DNA of 33,689 nt from Flavobacteriaceae bacterium (GCA_031276535.1 JAISMV010000129.1:1-33689), one strand, 5' to 3'. Shown: positions 1 to 8,879, numbered from the stretch's first letter. Notes: generated by a model from the letters alone, not told the origin. Numbers and translations are program-made.

Positions 1-504
1 GTGGAAGTGAAGCTTTTCGAAGAGCCGGTTATCACAGACTTGCAGGAAGGAGCCGATTACATTACGGTGATAGCCAAAGGGGCATTTCCATTGGAATATT
101 CTATGGACAATAAACATTGGCAGAAGAGCAACACGTTTACGGATCTGGGCGCAGGCATCTATACTTTCTATGTTCGTTCCCTGTCCAACGGATGCGAAGG
201 AATACCATCCAAAGGAATACTATTCAAGGTACCCAATGTAATTACTCCTAATGGCGACGGACACAACGATACATGGAGATTATGCGGTTTGGATCTGTTC
301 GATACCACTTCTCACATAAAGATATTTGACCGTTACGGAAAACAGATGTTTGAACAAGGCACTCGTTCCTGCTTTACATGGGATGGAAAGTATTTGGGGA
401 GAAACCTGCCGACGACTTCTTATTGGTATATAATAACGATAGCCGATGGAAGGCAGTTCACCGGATGGATCTTGCTGCGAAACTATGATGAGGATTACCG
501 GTAA
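1..504 (+). CDS. C-terminal part of a large secreted protein with a T9SS type-B (gliding-motility-associated) sorting domain; 5' end outside the window
   Basis: VPNVITPNGDGHNDTWRL...IKIFDRYGKQMFEQ...FTWDGKYLGRNLPTTSYWYIITIADGRQFTGWILLRN matches the type-B CTD pattern (ITPNGDGxND, vxIFDRYGkxvf, WDGkxxgxxlPxGTYwYii). The ORF is open at the window start. Confidence 0.88.
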   Translation: MEVKLFEEPVITDLQEGADYITVIAKGAFPLEYSMDNKHWQKSNTFTDLGAGIYTFYVRSLSNGCEGIPSKGILFKVPNVITPNGDGHNDTWRLCGLDLFDTTSHIKIFDRYGKQMFEQGTRSCFTWDGKYLGRNLPTTSYWYIITIADGRQFTGWILLRNYDEDYR

Positions 505-525
505 ACGGTAAGAGAAAAAAGAAAA

Positions 526-586
526 AACCTGAGTTCGGAATTAAGGATTGAGTAAACCGCTTAAAATCAAATTCCGAACTTGGGTT
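526..586. repeat. Imperfect inverted repeat / long hairpin downstream of the T9SS-B gene (arms 526-542 and 570-586)
   Basis: AACCTGAGTTCGGAATT ... AATTCCGAACTTGGGTT; 17-nt arms with 15 Watson-Crick pairs and 2 G-U pairs, 27-nt loop. Confidence 0.7.
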
Positions 587-640
587 AAAATAATATCTGT
601 GTTTTTTCGAGTGACAGGTTTAATTGGTAAATGTGGAATT

Positions 641-1309
641 TTAAAACACAAATTCTTTTGCGGAAATAACCTTATTCACTTCAATGGTTTTAAATACCAA
701 TGCGAAATCAGATTCGCCATCAGAACTTTTCACCTCTATCCGATAAGGAAAAGTTAATCCGGAAGATTTCCTGAAATCGGAATAGGTCTTAGTTTCTAAG
801 GAGTTTACTTCCCGTATCAACTGATAACTTTTAGTATCAAAATAATACGTATTGGTATTGGTGTTTTTAATTAATTTTATTTTGTAACAATCTGAATTTT
901 CAATCTTTTCCGTTCCTATAAAAACCGCTTGAAATCCTTTGCCGGAATAATCTATCAAATCCGAATCAAAAGTTTCGGGGATATAATCAGCATTCTCTTC
1001 CAGTTTGTTTGTGCGAAAATTAAACTGAACCGCCTTTTTTCCATTATATCCGGTTAAAATCATGTTTTTCGACTGAATCTGCATAACGGTTTTACTCCAG
1101 TTGGGTCTTTGTTGATAAATTACTACGGGATACGATTCATTTAATCCTAAAATCATCTCTCCCGATATGACGGTTGAATTAAAACCTTTCCATTTAGTGA
1201 CACCCCCGGTTATTTCCAGATGTTTATTGATTATTTGTTCGGCTGTTTGGGCATATCCTGCCGTAAGAAATATAAAAAATACGGTTGAGATGAAAAATTG
1301 TTTATTCAT
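641..1309 (-). CDS. LolA-like / outer-membrane lipoprotein-sorting-like exported protein
   Basis: The likely start is the internal Met MNKQFFISTVFFIFLTAGYAQ, a signal peptide (the ORF track extends to 1378). Body: AEQIINKHLEITGGVTKWKGFNSTVISGEM...YYFDTKSYQLIREV...SDFRKSSGLTFPYRIEV, typical of the Bacteroidota LolA-like family. Confidence 0.65.
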   Translation of the reverse strand: MNKQFFISTVFFIFLTAGYAQTAEQIINKHLEITGGVTKWKGFNSTVISGEMILGLNESYPVVIYQQRPNWSKTVMQIQSKNMILTGYNGKKAVQFNFRTNKLEENADYIPETFDSDLIDYSGKGFQAVFIGTEKIENSDCYKIKLIKNTNTNTYYFDTKSYQLIREVNSLETKTYSDFRKSSGLTFPYRIEVKSSDGESDFALVFKTIEVNKVISAKEFVF

Positions 1310-1458
1310 GACAAATAAGGTAAAAAAGAGGTGTAATTTATAAAAAAATTCCATATTGTCCCTCCTGTTAAATTGCATTTCCTTATTAAACCCGCTTCTA
1401 TAAAGGTAAATAAAATAAAAATTTTAACTGATAACTAAAAAAATAGTAGGAGTTTAAG

Positions 1459-1466
1459 TATATTTG
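1459..1466 (+). promoter_or_regulatory. Bacteroidota -7 element TATATTTG upstream of the acyltransferase
   Basis: TATATTTG matches TAnnTTTG, 19 nt before the ATG at 1486. No clear -33 TTG at canonical spacing. Confidence 0.5.
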
Positions 1467-1485
1467 TATACCTGAAACAGAGTGG

Positions 1486-2052
1486 ATGAAACAGTTTATT
1501 TTAAAAGTACTTTTTTTTAATGCCAGAGTAATTCTTAAATTGATTAAGTTTAAAAATACCTGCATATTACAATTAAATAAAAATGTGATTGCCAATGATT
1601 TGATAATAGGGGATTATTGTAATTTTTCTATTCATAAGAAAGTAAAAAAAGTAGAATTTGGGGAAAATGTAGGGATGCGAAGCTATTGTAGTATTTATGT
1701 AGGCAGAGATGCTTATTTGAAAATAGATAAAGGGGTTTATATAAACCATTATACTTCTATCAATTGTTTGGAGCGTATAGAGATAGGAGAAAACACTTTG
1801 ATAGGAGAGGGAGTGAAAATATACGATGGAAATCATAAATACACCAAAGGACAAAGTGTAGAAAAAAATGTGTTTAGTAAAGCGCCTGTAAAAATTGGAA
1901 AGAACTGTTGGCTGGGAAGCAACGTAACAATTCTGAAAGGAGTAACCATTGGGGATAATTCCATCATAGGGGCAGGATGTTTAATTTATAAGGATGTTCC
2001 GGAAAACACGATAGTTAAATTAAATCAGGACATAATTGCAAAACATATCTGA
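1486..2052 (+). CDS. Left-handed beta-helix acyltransferase (maltose/sugar O-acetyltransferase-like)
   Basis: Hexapeptide-repeat periodicity: IEIGENTLIGEGVKIYDGNHKY...VKIGKNCWLGSNVTILKGVTIGDNSIIGAGCLIYKDVPENTI. Confidence 0.85.
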   Translation: MKQFILKVLFFNARVILKLIKFKNTCILQLNKNVIANDLIIGDYCNFSIHKKVKKVEFGENVGMRSYCSIYVGRDAYLKIDKGVYINHYTSINCLERIEIGENTLIGEGVKIYDGNHKYTKGQSVEKNVFSKAPVKIGKNCWLGSNVTILKGVTIGDNSIIGAGCLIYKDVPENTIVKLNQDIIAKHI

Positions 2053-3229
2053 TAACAATAAACAAACAAAAAAAGTTAAGGTACTTTTTAGATTGCGCTC
2101 CATGGAAATGGGAGGGGTTCAGAGAGTAATGCTGGATCTATTAAAAAATCTTCCTAAAGAAAAATTTGATTTAGCATTAATGCTCAACCTATATCAGGGA
2201 GAACTGACAGCCGAAATACCCGGAGAAATAAGATGCATTTATTTGGCGGAAGGAAAAGAAAGCTTTAGTAAAATACCGTTGATCAATAAATTGCAATTGA
2301 TAAAAAGAAGAATAAAACTGTATTTTTTTCAATTATTTCCACAAATAGTATATAGATTCAAAGTAAAAGAAAGATATGATATTGAAGTAGCGTCCGGTTA
2401 TGCCGAATACGATATGGTTTTAAACAGTCCGGATAAAAAATCGAGAAAAATAGCTTGGTTTCATACGGACGTAACCTATGACAAAAATCAAAACAGGGCG
2501 AAGGAACGTATAGAAAAAATGAAGAAGTTTGATCATACGGTTTTCTGTGCATTTCATATCAGGGATGTTATTGAAAAAAAATATGGAGTAACTTACCCGA
2601 ACAGTTCTGTGATATATAATGCGGTTCATGTAGAGGAGATCAGAGAAAAAGCAGCAGAATTTAAAGTTGAATATGAAAAGGAAGAAAGACCTGTCTTTTG
2701 TTCAGTAGGGCGTTTGCACAGCAGAAAGGGATACCATATGTTGGTCGATGTACACAGCAGGCTGATAAAAGAAGGATTTAAACATACGGTGGTTATAGTA
2801 GGAGACGGAGAAGAATATGATAATTTAAAGAAACAAATTGAACAAAAAAAGGTTGAAAAGACGATTAGATTATTAGGAACAAAAGTTAATCCCTATCCCT
2901 ACATAAAAAGTGCGGATTATTTCATACTTCCTACACAATCGGAAGCCTATCCTCTGGTTATCAATGAAGCTTTAGCATTGGAAAAACCTATTATAAGCAC
3001 TGATGTAGGAGGGATTCCGGAAATGATCACCAATAAAAAAAACGGGATATTGGTAAAATATGACGAAGAAGAAATTTATCAGGCAATGAAAAATTTTTTG
3101 ACACAACCGGAGCTGGTAGAGTCAATTATACATAATGTAAAAGGGTCCATAGAAAAACTAAATCCGCAAAAAATATACGATCAGGTGACCGAAGTTTTTT
3201 TAACACAATATAATAAAATTGAAAAATAA
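2036..3229 (+). CDS. Glycosyltransferase family 4; overlaps the acyltransferase gene, apparent TTG start
   Basis: VLFRLRSMEMGGVQRVMLDLL N-terminus; GT-B donor domain CSVGRLHSRKGYHMLVDV...YFILPTQSEAYPLVINEALALEKPIISTDVGGIPEMI. Confidence 0.88.
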   Translation: MQNISDNNKQTKKVKVLFRLRSMEMGGVQRVMLDLLKNLPKEKFDLALMLNLYQGELTAEIPGEIRCIYLAEGKESFSKIPLINKLQLIKRRIKLYFFQLFPQIVYRFKVKERYDIEVASGYAEYDMVLNSPDKKSRKIAWFHTDVTYDKNQNRAKERIEKMKKFDHTVFCAFHIRDVIEKKYGVTYPNSSVIYNAVHVEEIREKAAEFKVEYEKEERPVFCSVGRLHSRKGYHMLVDVHSRLIKEGFKHTVVIVGDGEEYDNLKKQIEQKKVEKTIRLLGTKVNPYPYIKSADYFILPTQSEAYPLVINEALALEKPIISTDVGGIPEMITNKKNGILVKYDEEEIYQAMKNFLTQPELVESIIHNVKGSIEKLNPQKIYDQVTEVFLTQYNKIEK

Positions 3230-4139
3230 ATTAACAGTAATAACGCCCACATACAACAGAGCCCATACTCTGGAAAGAGTCTATAATTCACTAAGAGAAC
3301 AAACATTTAAAGATTTTATCTGGATTATTATGGATGACGGCTCAACGGATAATACCCCGGAGCTGGTAGACACATTTATCCGGGAAAAGATCCTGAAAAT
3401 AGAATATTTTCGAGACAGGAACAGACACAAATTCATTACCGTTTTTGAAGGAATAAAAAAAGTACAAACTCCCTATTTTGTTATTATAGATTCGGACGAT
3501 AGCTGGCCTGAAGATTCGTTTCAGATCTTGTATGACGCGGTCTCAGGCATAGAAAACAAAGATGAATTTATAGGAGTAATAGGGCACTCTGCCGACACGG
3601 AAGGGAATCTGGTAGGAGATTTATTCCCCGGAGAAGGATTTACAGGTTCTATTTTTGAGATGCGGTATAAATATAAAGTCAGAGGAGATAAAAATGGCAT
3701 CTTTATTACAAAAAGCTATTTGAGAGAACTGGAAAAGTTTGATTATTCACCCTATGAAAACAAAGGATATATTCCTCAAAATGTGTTTTTTACCACGTAT
3801 GATGCAAAAGGACTGAAAACCAAATTCATTAATAAAATAATAAGAATATACCATAAAGACGAAAATGATGCCGCTTCTGTTTCCAATACCCGTTGGACGG
3901 GAAAAAATATTTTCGGATTAAGAGAAGGGCATAAATCCATGCTGAACAATTACGGCAACCGATTATTTTTATACCCTAAACCTTTAGTAAGAAATTTAGT
4001 CGGATTTCAGTATTATTCCTTTATGAATAAAGTTTCCCTTTCTTCATTTTTTACCGAGATGAAAAATCCGTTTATTAAATACCTGAGTGTTTTTGTCTTA
4101 CCTTTCAGCTATATTTATTATCTTATAAAAAAACAGTAA
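3219..4139 (+). CDS. Glycosyltransferase family 2; overlaps the GT4 gene, apparent TTG start
   Basis: LTVITPTYNRAHTLERVYNSLREQTFKDFIWIIMDDGSTDNT...FVIIDSDDSWPED: GT-A fold with DxD-type motif. Confidence 0.9.
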   Translation: MKNKLTVITPTYNRAHTLERVYNSLREQTFKDFIWIIMDDGSTDNTPELVDTFIREKILKIEYFRDRNRHKFITVFEGIKKVQTPYFVIIDSDDSWPEDSFQILYDAVSGIENKDEFIGVIGHSADTEGNLVGDLFPGEGFTGSIFEMRYKYKVRGDKNGIFITKSYLRELEKFDYSPYENKGYIPQNVFFTTYDAKGLKTKFINKIIRIYHKDENDAASVSNTRWTGKNIFGLREGHKSMLNNYGNRLFLYPKPLVRNLVGFQYYSFMNKVSLSSFFTEMKNPFIKYLSVFVLPFSYIYYLIKKQ

Positions 4140-4165
4140 AAAACGTTGTTTATACATTATGCTTA

Positions 4166-6133
4166 TCAAAGCGTTTCTTTCAGCCATTTAAAAAACTCTT
4201 TTTGCCAGATAATTCCGTTTTGTGGTTGTTGTACCCAATGACCTTCCTCGGGAAAAAACAATAACCGGCTTTTAATTCCTTTCAGTTGAGCTACCTGAAA
4301 GGCTTCCAGTCCCTGATTATACGGAACCCGGTAATCACGTCCCCCATGAATGATCAAAATAGGAGTATCCCATTGGTTTACCAGATCTATGGGATTAAAA
4401 TCTTTGTATGTTTTAGGTTGCGGGTTTTCCCAGTAAGCGCCCCCTAAATCGTAATTAAGAAAGAAGATCTCTTCCGTGGAGCCGTACATGGATCTCAGGT
4501 CAAATACTCCACAATGGGAAATAAAGGTCTTGAATCTTTTGTTGTGAATTCCAGCCAGATAGTAAACGGAATATCCTCCATAACTGGCGCCTACAGCCCC
4601 TAACCGGGACTTGTCGACATAGGGTTCTTTTGAAATTTCATCAATTGCCGATAAATAATCCCTCATGGGTTGTCCGCCCCAATCTCCGGAGATTTCCCGG
4701 TTCCATTCCATGCCAAAGGAAGGTAATCCTCTTCGGTTAGGAGCCACGATAATATAATCGTTAGCCGCCATGATCTGAAAATTCCAGCGGAAACTGTAAA
4801 ACTGGGAAACGGTGCTTTGAGGTCCTCCCTGACAATATAATAAAGTGGGATATTTCTTGTTTTTATCGAAATTAGGAGGAAAAATAACCCAAACCAACAT
4901 TTTTTTTCCATCTGTGGTGTCTACCCATCGCTCTTCTACATTTCCCATGGCTATTTTGCTATAAATTTCATCATTTACCGCACTCAGCTTTGTTTGTTCT
5001 CCCGTCCGGATGTCCACTTTATAAATTTCCGAGGCGTGATTCATATCCTGACGTTCTCCTATCAGAAAATTCCCGGAATGGTACAGGCTGACATAATCGT
5101 GCGTGCCTTGTGTAATCTGTCGTATCTTTTTTGTTTTAATATCCAGTTCAAAAAACTGTTGGGTGGCATTCACTCCTGCAAGAAAATAGATCTTTTTCCC
5201 GTTTTTGTCCCAAACATAGGTTATAACGGTATTATCCCAGTTTGAAGTGAGATTTTCTATTTGCCGGGTTTTTAAATTATATATCTTTATATCGTTTTTG
5301 TCCGATTCGTATCCGTCGGTCTTCATAGACAGCCAGGCTAATGACTCTCCTTTCGGATCAAAAAGCGGATGGGTATCATACCCTTTGTTTTCCGGGGTTA
5401 TATTGAGGGTTTTTTGAGAACCGATTTCATATATGTAAATGTCGGTATTGGTGGAAACGGCATCTGCGGTTCCGAATAGTTTTTTCGCCTGATATACCAG
5501 ATATTTTTCATCGGGAGAAAATGAATATGCTTCTGAATTGTATTTTTCGCCGTTGTTACTATCCGTCAGAGATTCCGGAGAAATTCCCACGAATGTATGT
5601 TGAAAATTCCCGTCTTTCCATGAATCCCAATGGCGGTACATTAAGTGGTCGTAAATTTTTACCCCGGATTTTTCCAGCTCCGGATACAGATCTGTTCCTA
5701 AAACGTTCTCTCCTTTTACCTGTTTTGAAACAGCCAGATATTTTCTGTTTTTACTGTATAGCAAGCCGGAAAGATCTTCGCCTTCTTTATTTATTTTTTC
5801 CGTGTTTCCCGATTTCAGATCGTATGAAAAAATGCTATCCCCTGCCGAGTAGAAAAAAATGGCATCTTCCTGAAAAAACAGAGCTTTTTCTTTCTCTTTT
5901 GTATGAGTTAGTTGTTTGGCTTCTCCATTCAGGGTTATATGATATAATTCCCGGGAACTGCTGTTTTCTTTCAGGTCATAACGTTGTACTCCATAAATAA
6001 TGTCTCCCTTATCATTGACTATATCAATAGATACCCTTCCTAAACTCCAAAGTAATTCAGGGGTTAAATTCTGTTTTTGCGCCATAGAGAAAATTCCTGT
6101 TAAAATTCCAGCGATTAAAATACTTTTTTTCAT
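4166..6133 (-). CDS. S9 family peptidase (prolyl oligopeptidase / acylaminoacyl-peptidase type), exported
   Basis: Signal peptide MKKSILIAGILTGIFSMAQ; N-terminal propeller; catalytic Ser GASYGGY, Asp HGGRDYRVP, His EEGHWV. Confidence 0.9.
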   Translation of the reverse strand: MKKSILIAGILTGIFSMAQKQNLTPELLWSLGRVSIDIVNDKGDIIYGVQRYDLKENSSSRELYHITLNGEAKQLTHTKEKEKALFFQEDAIFFYSAGDSIFSYDLKSGNTEKINKEGEDLSGLLYSKNRKYLAVSKQVKGENVLGTDLYPELEKSGVKIYDHLMYRHWDSWKDGNFQHTFVGISPESLTDSNNGEKYNSEAYSFSPDEKYLVYQAKKLFGTADAVSTNTDIYIYEIGSQKTLNITPENKGYDTHPLFDPKGESLAWLSMKTDGYESDKNDIKIYNLKTRQIENLTSNWDNTVITYVWDKNGKKIYFLAGVNATQQFFELDIKTKKIRQITQGTHDYVSLYHSGNFLIGERQDMNHASEIYKVDIRTGEQTKLSAVNDEIYSKIAMGNVEERWVDTTDGKKMLVWVIFPPNFDKNKKYPTLLYCQGGPQSTVSQFYSFRWNFQIMAANDYIIVAPNRRGLPSFGMEWNREISGDWGGQPMRDYLSAIDEISKEPYVDKSRLGAVGASYGGYSVYYLAGIHNKRFKTFISHCGVFDLRSMYGSTEEIFFLNYDLGGAYWENPQPKTYKDFNPIDLVNQWDTPILIIHGGRDYRVPYNQGLEAFQVAQLKGIKSRLLFFPEEGHWVQQPQNGIIWQKEFFKWLKETL

Positions 6134-6167
6134 TGAACATTTGCTTAAACCGGATTGAAATAATTCT

Positions 6168-6198
6168 CAAATATAAGATTTTTCTTATATAAAATCAA
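6168..6198 (-). promoter_or_regulatory. Bacteroidota promoter for the S9 peptidase (TTG-N20-TATATTTG)
   Basis: Minus strand: TTG (complement of CAA at 6196-6198), 20-bp spacer, TATATTTG (complement of 6168-6175), upstream of the ATG at 6133. Confidence 0.6.
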
Positions 6199-6396
6199 GC
6201 TAATCATTAGGGGATTTTATTTTTTTAGGATTAAATTTATGAAGGATGTTCCCGCTTTTTATCCAAATCGAATGTGTGTTCCGGATTTAAGTCCCGGCAC
6301 TTAATGACTTTTCTCATGAATTCAAATTAAATTTCGTCTATTTATGTTTGTACTATACAGTTAAAAAACTTTATACATCAAATTTAGAGCTAAAAT

Positions 6397-6430
6397 GGCG
6401 TTTGTTTTATAAAAATAAAAGCAAAACGCC
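6397..6430. repeat. Hairpin upstream of the sugar-phosphate transferase promoter
   Basis: GGCGTTT (6397-6403) pairs with AAACGCC (6424-6430); the inner T-rich and A-rich segments pair further with bulges. Confidence 0.55.
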
Positions 6431-6452
6431 GTTCTAATATCAAAACTTTTAT

Positions 6453-6460
6453 TACATTTG
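6453..6460 (+). promoter_or_regulatory. -7 element TACATTTG upstream of the sugar-phosphate transferase
   Basis: TACATTTG matches TAnnTTTG; about 150 nt upstream of the ATG at 6612. Confidence 0.45.
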
Positions 6461-6498
6461 TACCACATTATAATAAAATTAACATTTATTTCTTTTTT

Positions 6499-6526
6499 TA
6501 ATAAGGTATTTATAATAAGGTATTTA
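6499..6526. repeat. Perfect 14-bp tandem duplication (TAATAAGGTATTTA x2) in the leader of the sugar transferase
   Basis: Read directly: TAATAAGGTATTTA TAATAAGGTATTTA. Confidence 0.9.
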
Positions 6527-6611
6527 ATTTTTAGTTATAACTTCCGTTTTTCATGCGATTTACATGAAAGATTCGAAAAATAGGAAAAAGAGGTTATTAA
6601 AGTAAGGTTCC

Positions 6612-8024
6612 ATGCAATATTTTCATTATTCCAAAAATATATTTTTCAGTCAGTTTATACTGGACTTGGTTATACTGATAACTATGTTCTTTTATTTTTT
6701 GACAGTACAATATTCAGACTTTGACAGACCGTATACATTATACCTCTTATTGGAATCCCATTATAAAAGTTTGATCTTACTTGTTGCATGTTGGTATTTT
6801 ATATCGTACAATGTTGGATTGTATACCATCAGCCGATTTAATAAACTGGGCACAATTTTACAAAAGAATGCATATCAGACAGTTTTACTGAGCATTATTG
6901 TCTTTGCGATTTCAGGATTTAAAAGTCAGGAATTATTTTCAAACAAACTTTCCTTACTTTTTTTACTCTTTCTTTTTCTTTTCACATTTTCTTACCGAAT
7001 TTTATTTTTTATAGGGTTGAAGATATACAGGAGTAGAGGAAGAAACTGCAAAAATGTTGTTTTTGTAGATGAAAATGATAACACCCACTCTTTAATTGAT
7101 TTATTATTAAGAAGAAAAGATTATGGGTTTATTCCTCGCGGTAGCTTTTTGGTGGGAATAGAAGACGATGACGAAAAACGATTGTATAATTTTGATCTGA
7201 AAAAACTCAAACGGTTTATTTTAGAAAAAAGAATCCAGATTATCTATCTTTCTTTAAAAGGCAGCCTGCCTCCGGAAGCTCATAAAGAGCTTACCTATCT
7301 GGCACAAAATATGCATGTGGAAATACGGTTTATTCCCGGCACTGTTTATGATTCGTTTAATAGCCTTAGCATACAATATTACGATACCTTTCCGGTATTA
7401 TCCTTCAAGCAGTTCCCGTTAGATAAGTTCTGGAACCAGTTCTTTAAAAGAATTTTCGATATTGTATTTTCTTTATTTGTGCTTGTCTTTATCTGTATTT
7501 GGCTATTCCCCATTATGGCAATAGTGATCTTAATAGACTCGGGAAGCCCTGTTTTATATTGTCAGAAAAGAATAGGTTTTAAAGGGAAATCTTTCAAATG
7601 TTATAAATTCCGAACCATGAAACCTAGCAAAGATAACGATATAAAAGCTACGGTAAAAGGAGATGACAGAATAACAAAAGTAGGCAGTCTGCTTCGAAAA
7701 ACCAGCTTGGATGAACTACCTCAGTTTTTTAATGTGTTATTGGGAAATATGTCCGTAGTTGGTCCCAGACCTCACATGGTGGTACAGGATGAATACTACA
7801 ACGATATTGTGATGAGATACAGTGTAAGGCATTACGTAAAACCCGGAATTACAGGATTGGCTCAGGTTAAAGGACTCAGAGGAGAGATCAACAGCGAGGA
7901 AGATATGCAAAAAAGGGTTATAGCAGACGTTTACTACGTAAAAAACTGGTCTTTCCTGTTAGATGTAATAATTATAATGAAAACCGTTTTTAAGGTGCTT
8001 ATAGGGGATAAGAAAGCGTTCTGA
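6612..8024 (+). CDS. Exopolysaccharide biosynthesis polyprenyl glycosylphosphotransferase (WcaJ/WbaP-like)
   Basis: Hydrophobic N-terminus, CoA-binding-like middle domain, C-terminal bacterial sugar transferase: FKRIFDIVFSLFVL...CQKRIGFKGKSFKCYKFRTMKP...LRKTSLDELPQFFNVLLGNMSVVGPRPHM...YSVRHYVKPGITGLAQVKGLRGE. Confidence 0.92.
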   Translation: MQYFHYSKNIFFSQFILDLVILITMFFYFLTVQYSDFDRPYTLYLLLESHYKSLILLVACWYFISYNVGLYTISRFNKLGTILQKNAYQTVLLSIIVFAISGFKSQELFSNKLSLLFLLFLFLFTFSYRILFFIGLKIYRSRGRNCKNVVFVDENDNTHSLIDLLLRRKDYGFIPRGSFLVGIEDDDEKRLYNFDLKKLKRFILEKRIQIIYLSLKGSLPPEAHKELTYLAQNMHVEIRFIPGTVYDSFNSLSIQYYDTFPVLSFKQFPLDKFWNQFFKRIFDIVFSLFVLVFICIWLFPIMAIVILIDSGSPVLYCQKRIGFKGKSFKCYKFRTMKPSKDNDIKATVKGDDRITKVGSLLRKTSLDELPQFFNVLLGNMSVVGPRPHMVVQDEYYNDIVMRYSVRHYVKPGITGLAQVKGLRGEINSEEDMQKRVIADVYYVKNWSFLLDVIIIMKTVFKVLIGDKKAF

Positions 8025-8103
8025 GCAATTTATCTACATAAAACGACCTAAATCACAGCACATAAAAATATATGATCATAGATGAAGTGAATAAAATTAT
8101 TAC

Positions 8104-8111
8104 TATATTTG
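8104..8111 (+). promoter_or_regulatory. -7 element TATATTTG, 7 nt upstream of the small His-containing ORF
   Basis: TATATTTG at 8104-8111; ATG at 8119. Palindrome TATGATCATA at 8071-8080 lies just upstream of the expected -33 position. Confidence 0.5.
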
Positions 8112-8118
8112 CATCACT

Positions 8119-8541
8119 ATGAAGATTATAGGGAAAATAGGGCTATTCTTTACTGCATTTATAATTGTAGCACATACCTTTATTCCCCATCAGCACAGAG
8201 CACAAATAGAAACTGTTTTACATGAATGTTTTTTCTCAGATGAAGAAAAGGACAACTCATCCAATATTTTCGACACCTTAGGAGATATAATCAAACATGT
8301 AAATCTGGGAGAAAAACAGTTGGAAAACTTCAGAGTTTCCACCTACAAATACGAGTTTTCTCCGGTTACTGTTCTTGAAATTCATGAGATATTATACCGG
8401 ATAAATTTAAGGTTAATAAGTCCCGAAAGAATATCTCATACCTACCACTACAATTTAGATTATTCCTCGGTTGAAAATCTGCTAAGTTGTGGACTACGGG
8501 CGCCTCCTGCATATAATATTTATTCTCTGTTACAACTGTAA
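8119..8541 (+). CDS. Small exported protein of unknown function with an N-terminal HTFIPHQHR segment, just upstream of the metal efflux operon
   Basis: Hydrophobic N-terminus MKIIGKIGLFFTAFIIVAHTFIPHQHR; C-terminal CGLRAPPAYN. Same strand as the RND genes downstream. Confidence 0.6.
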   Translation: MKIIGKIGLFFTAFIIVAHTFIPHQHRAQIETVLHECFFSDEEKDNSSNIFDTLGDIIKHVNLGEKQLENFRVSTYKYEFSPVTVLEIHEILYRINLRLISPERISHTYHYNLDYSSVENLLSCGLRAPPAYNIYSLLQL

Positions 8542-8879
8542 ATTCCTTTTTTAATGAAATTTCTGATTATTTCGCGGTAAATAATGATTTACACAAACTA
8601 TTATCATGCGGAACAGCTAACAGAAAAATCCAACACCGATTTACACCGATCTGTAACTATCAATTTTGAGGTAGCAGTTTAAAAAAGGACGTTGATTTAC
8701 TACTCGTATCCAGAGTGATCTTTTCGGGTTCCGTTCAGGCAGAACCGTTGTAGAAAAGAAACATACAGAGAAAAACAATACCCGAAACAGCATTGAAATA
8801 ACAAAAAATATTGCAATACGTTCACATTTTTTAACAGAGAAATCTGTGAATAAAAAACGCAGCAAATACAAAATACTTT

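Noticed and set aside
1-504. GTG at position 1 as a true start codon
   Set aside because: The protein is clearly the C-terminal end of a larger secreted protein; the ORF start is a window-edge artefact.
5521-6000. 159-aa plus-strand ORF antisense to the S9 peptidase
   Set aside because: Fully antisense to a confidently identified enzyme; no recognisable domain; low-complexity Pro/Leu/Cys composition typical of antisense reading.
8641-8871. 76-aa hydrophobic minus-strand ORF in the gap before the RND gene
   Set aside because: No promoter or homology I recognise; chance ORF in AT-rich DNA is more likely.
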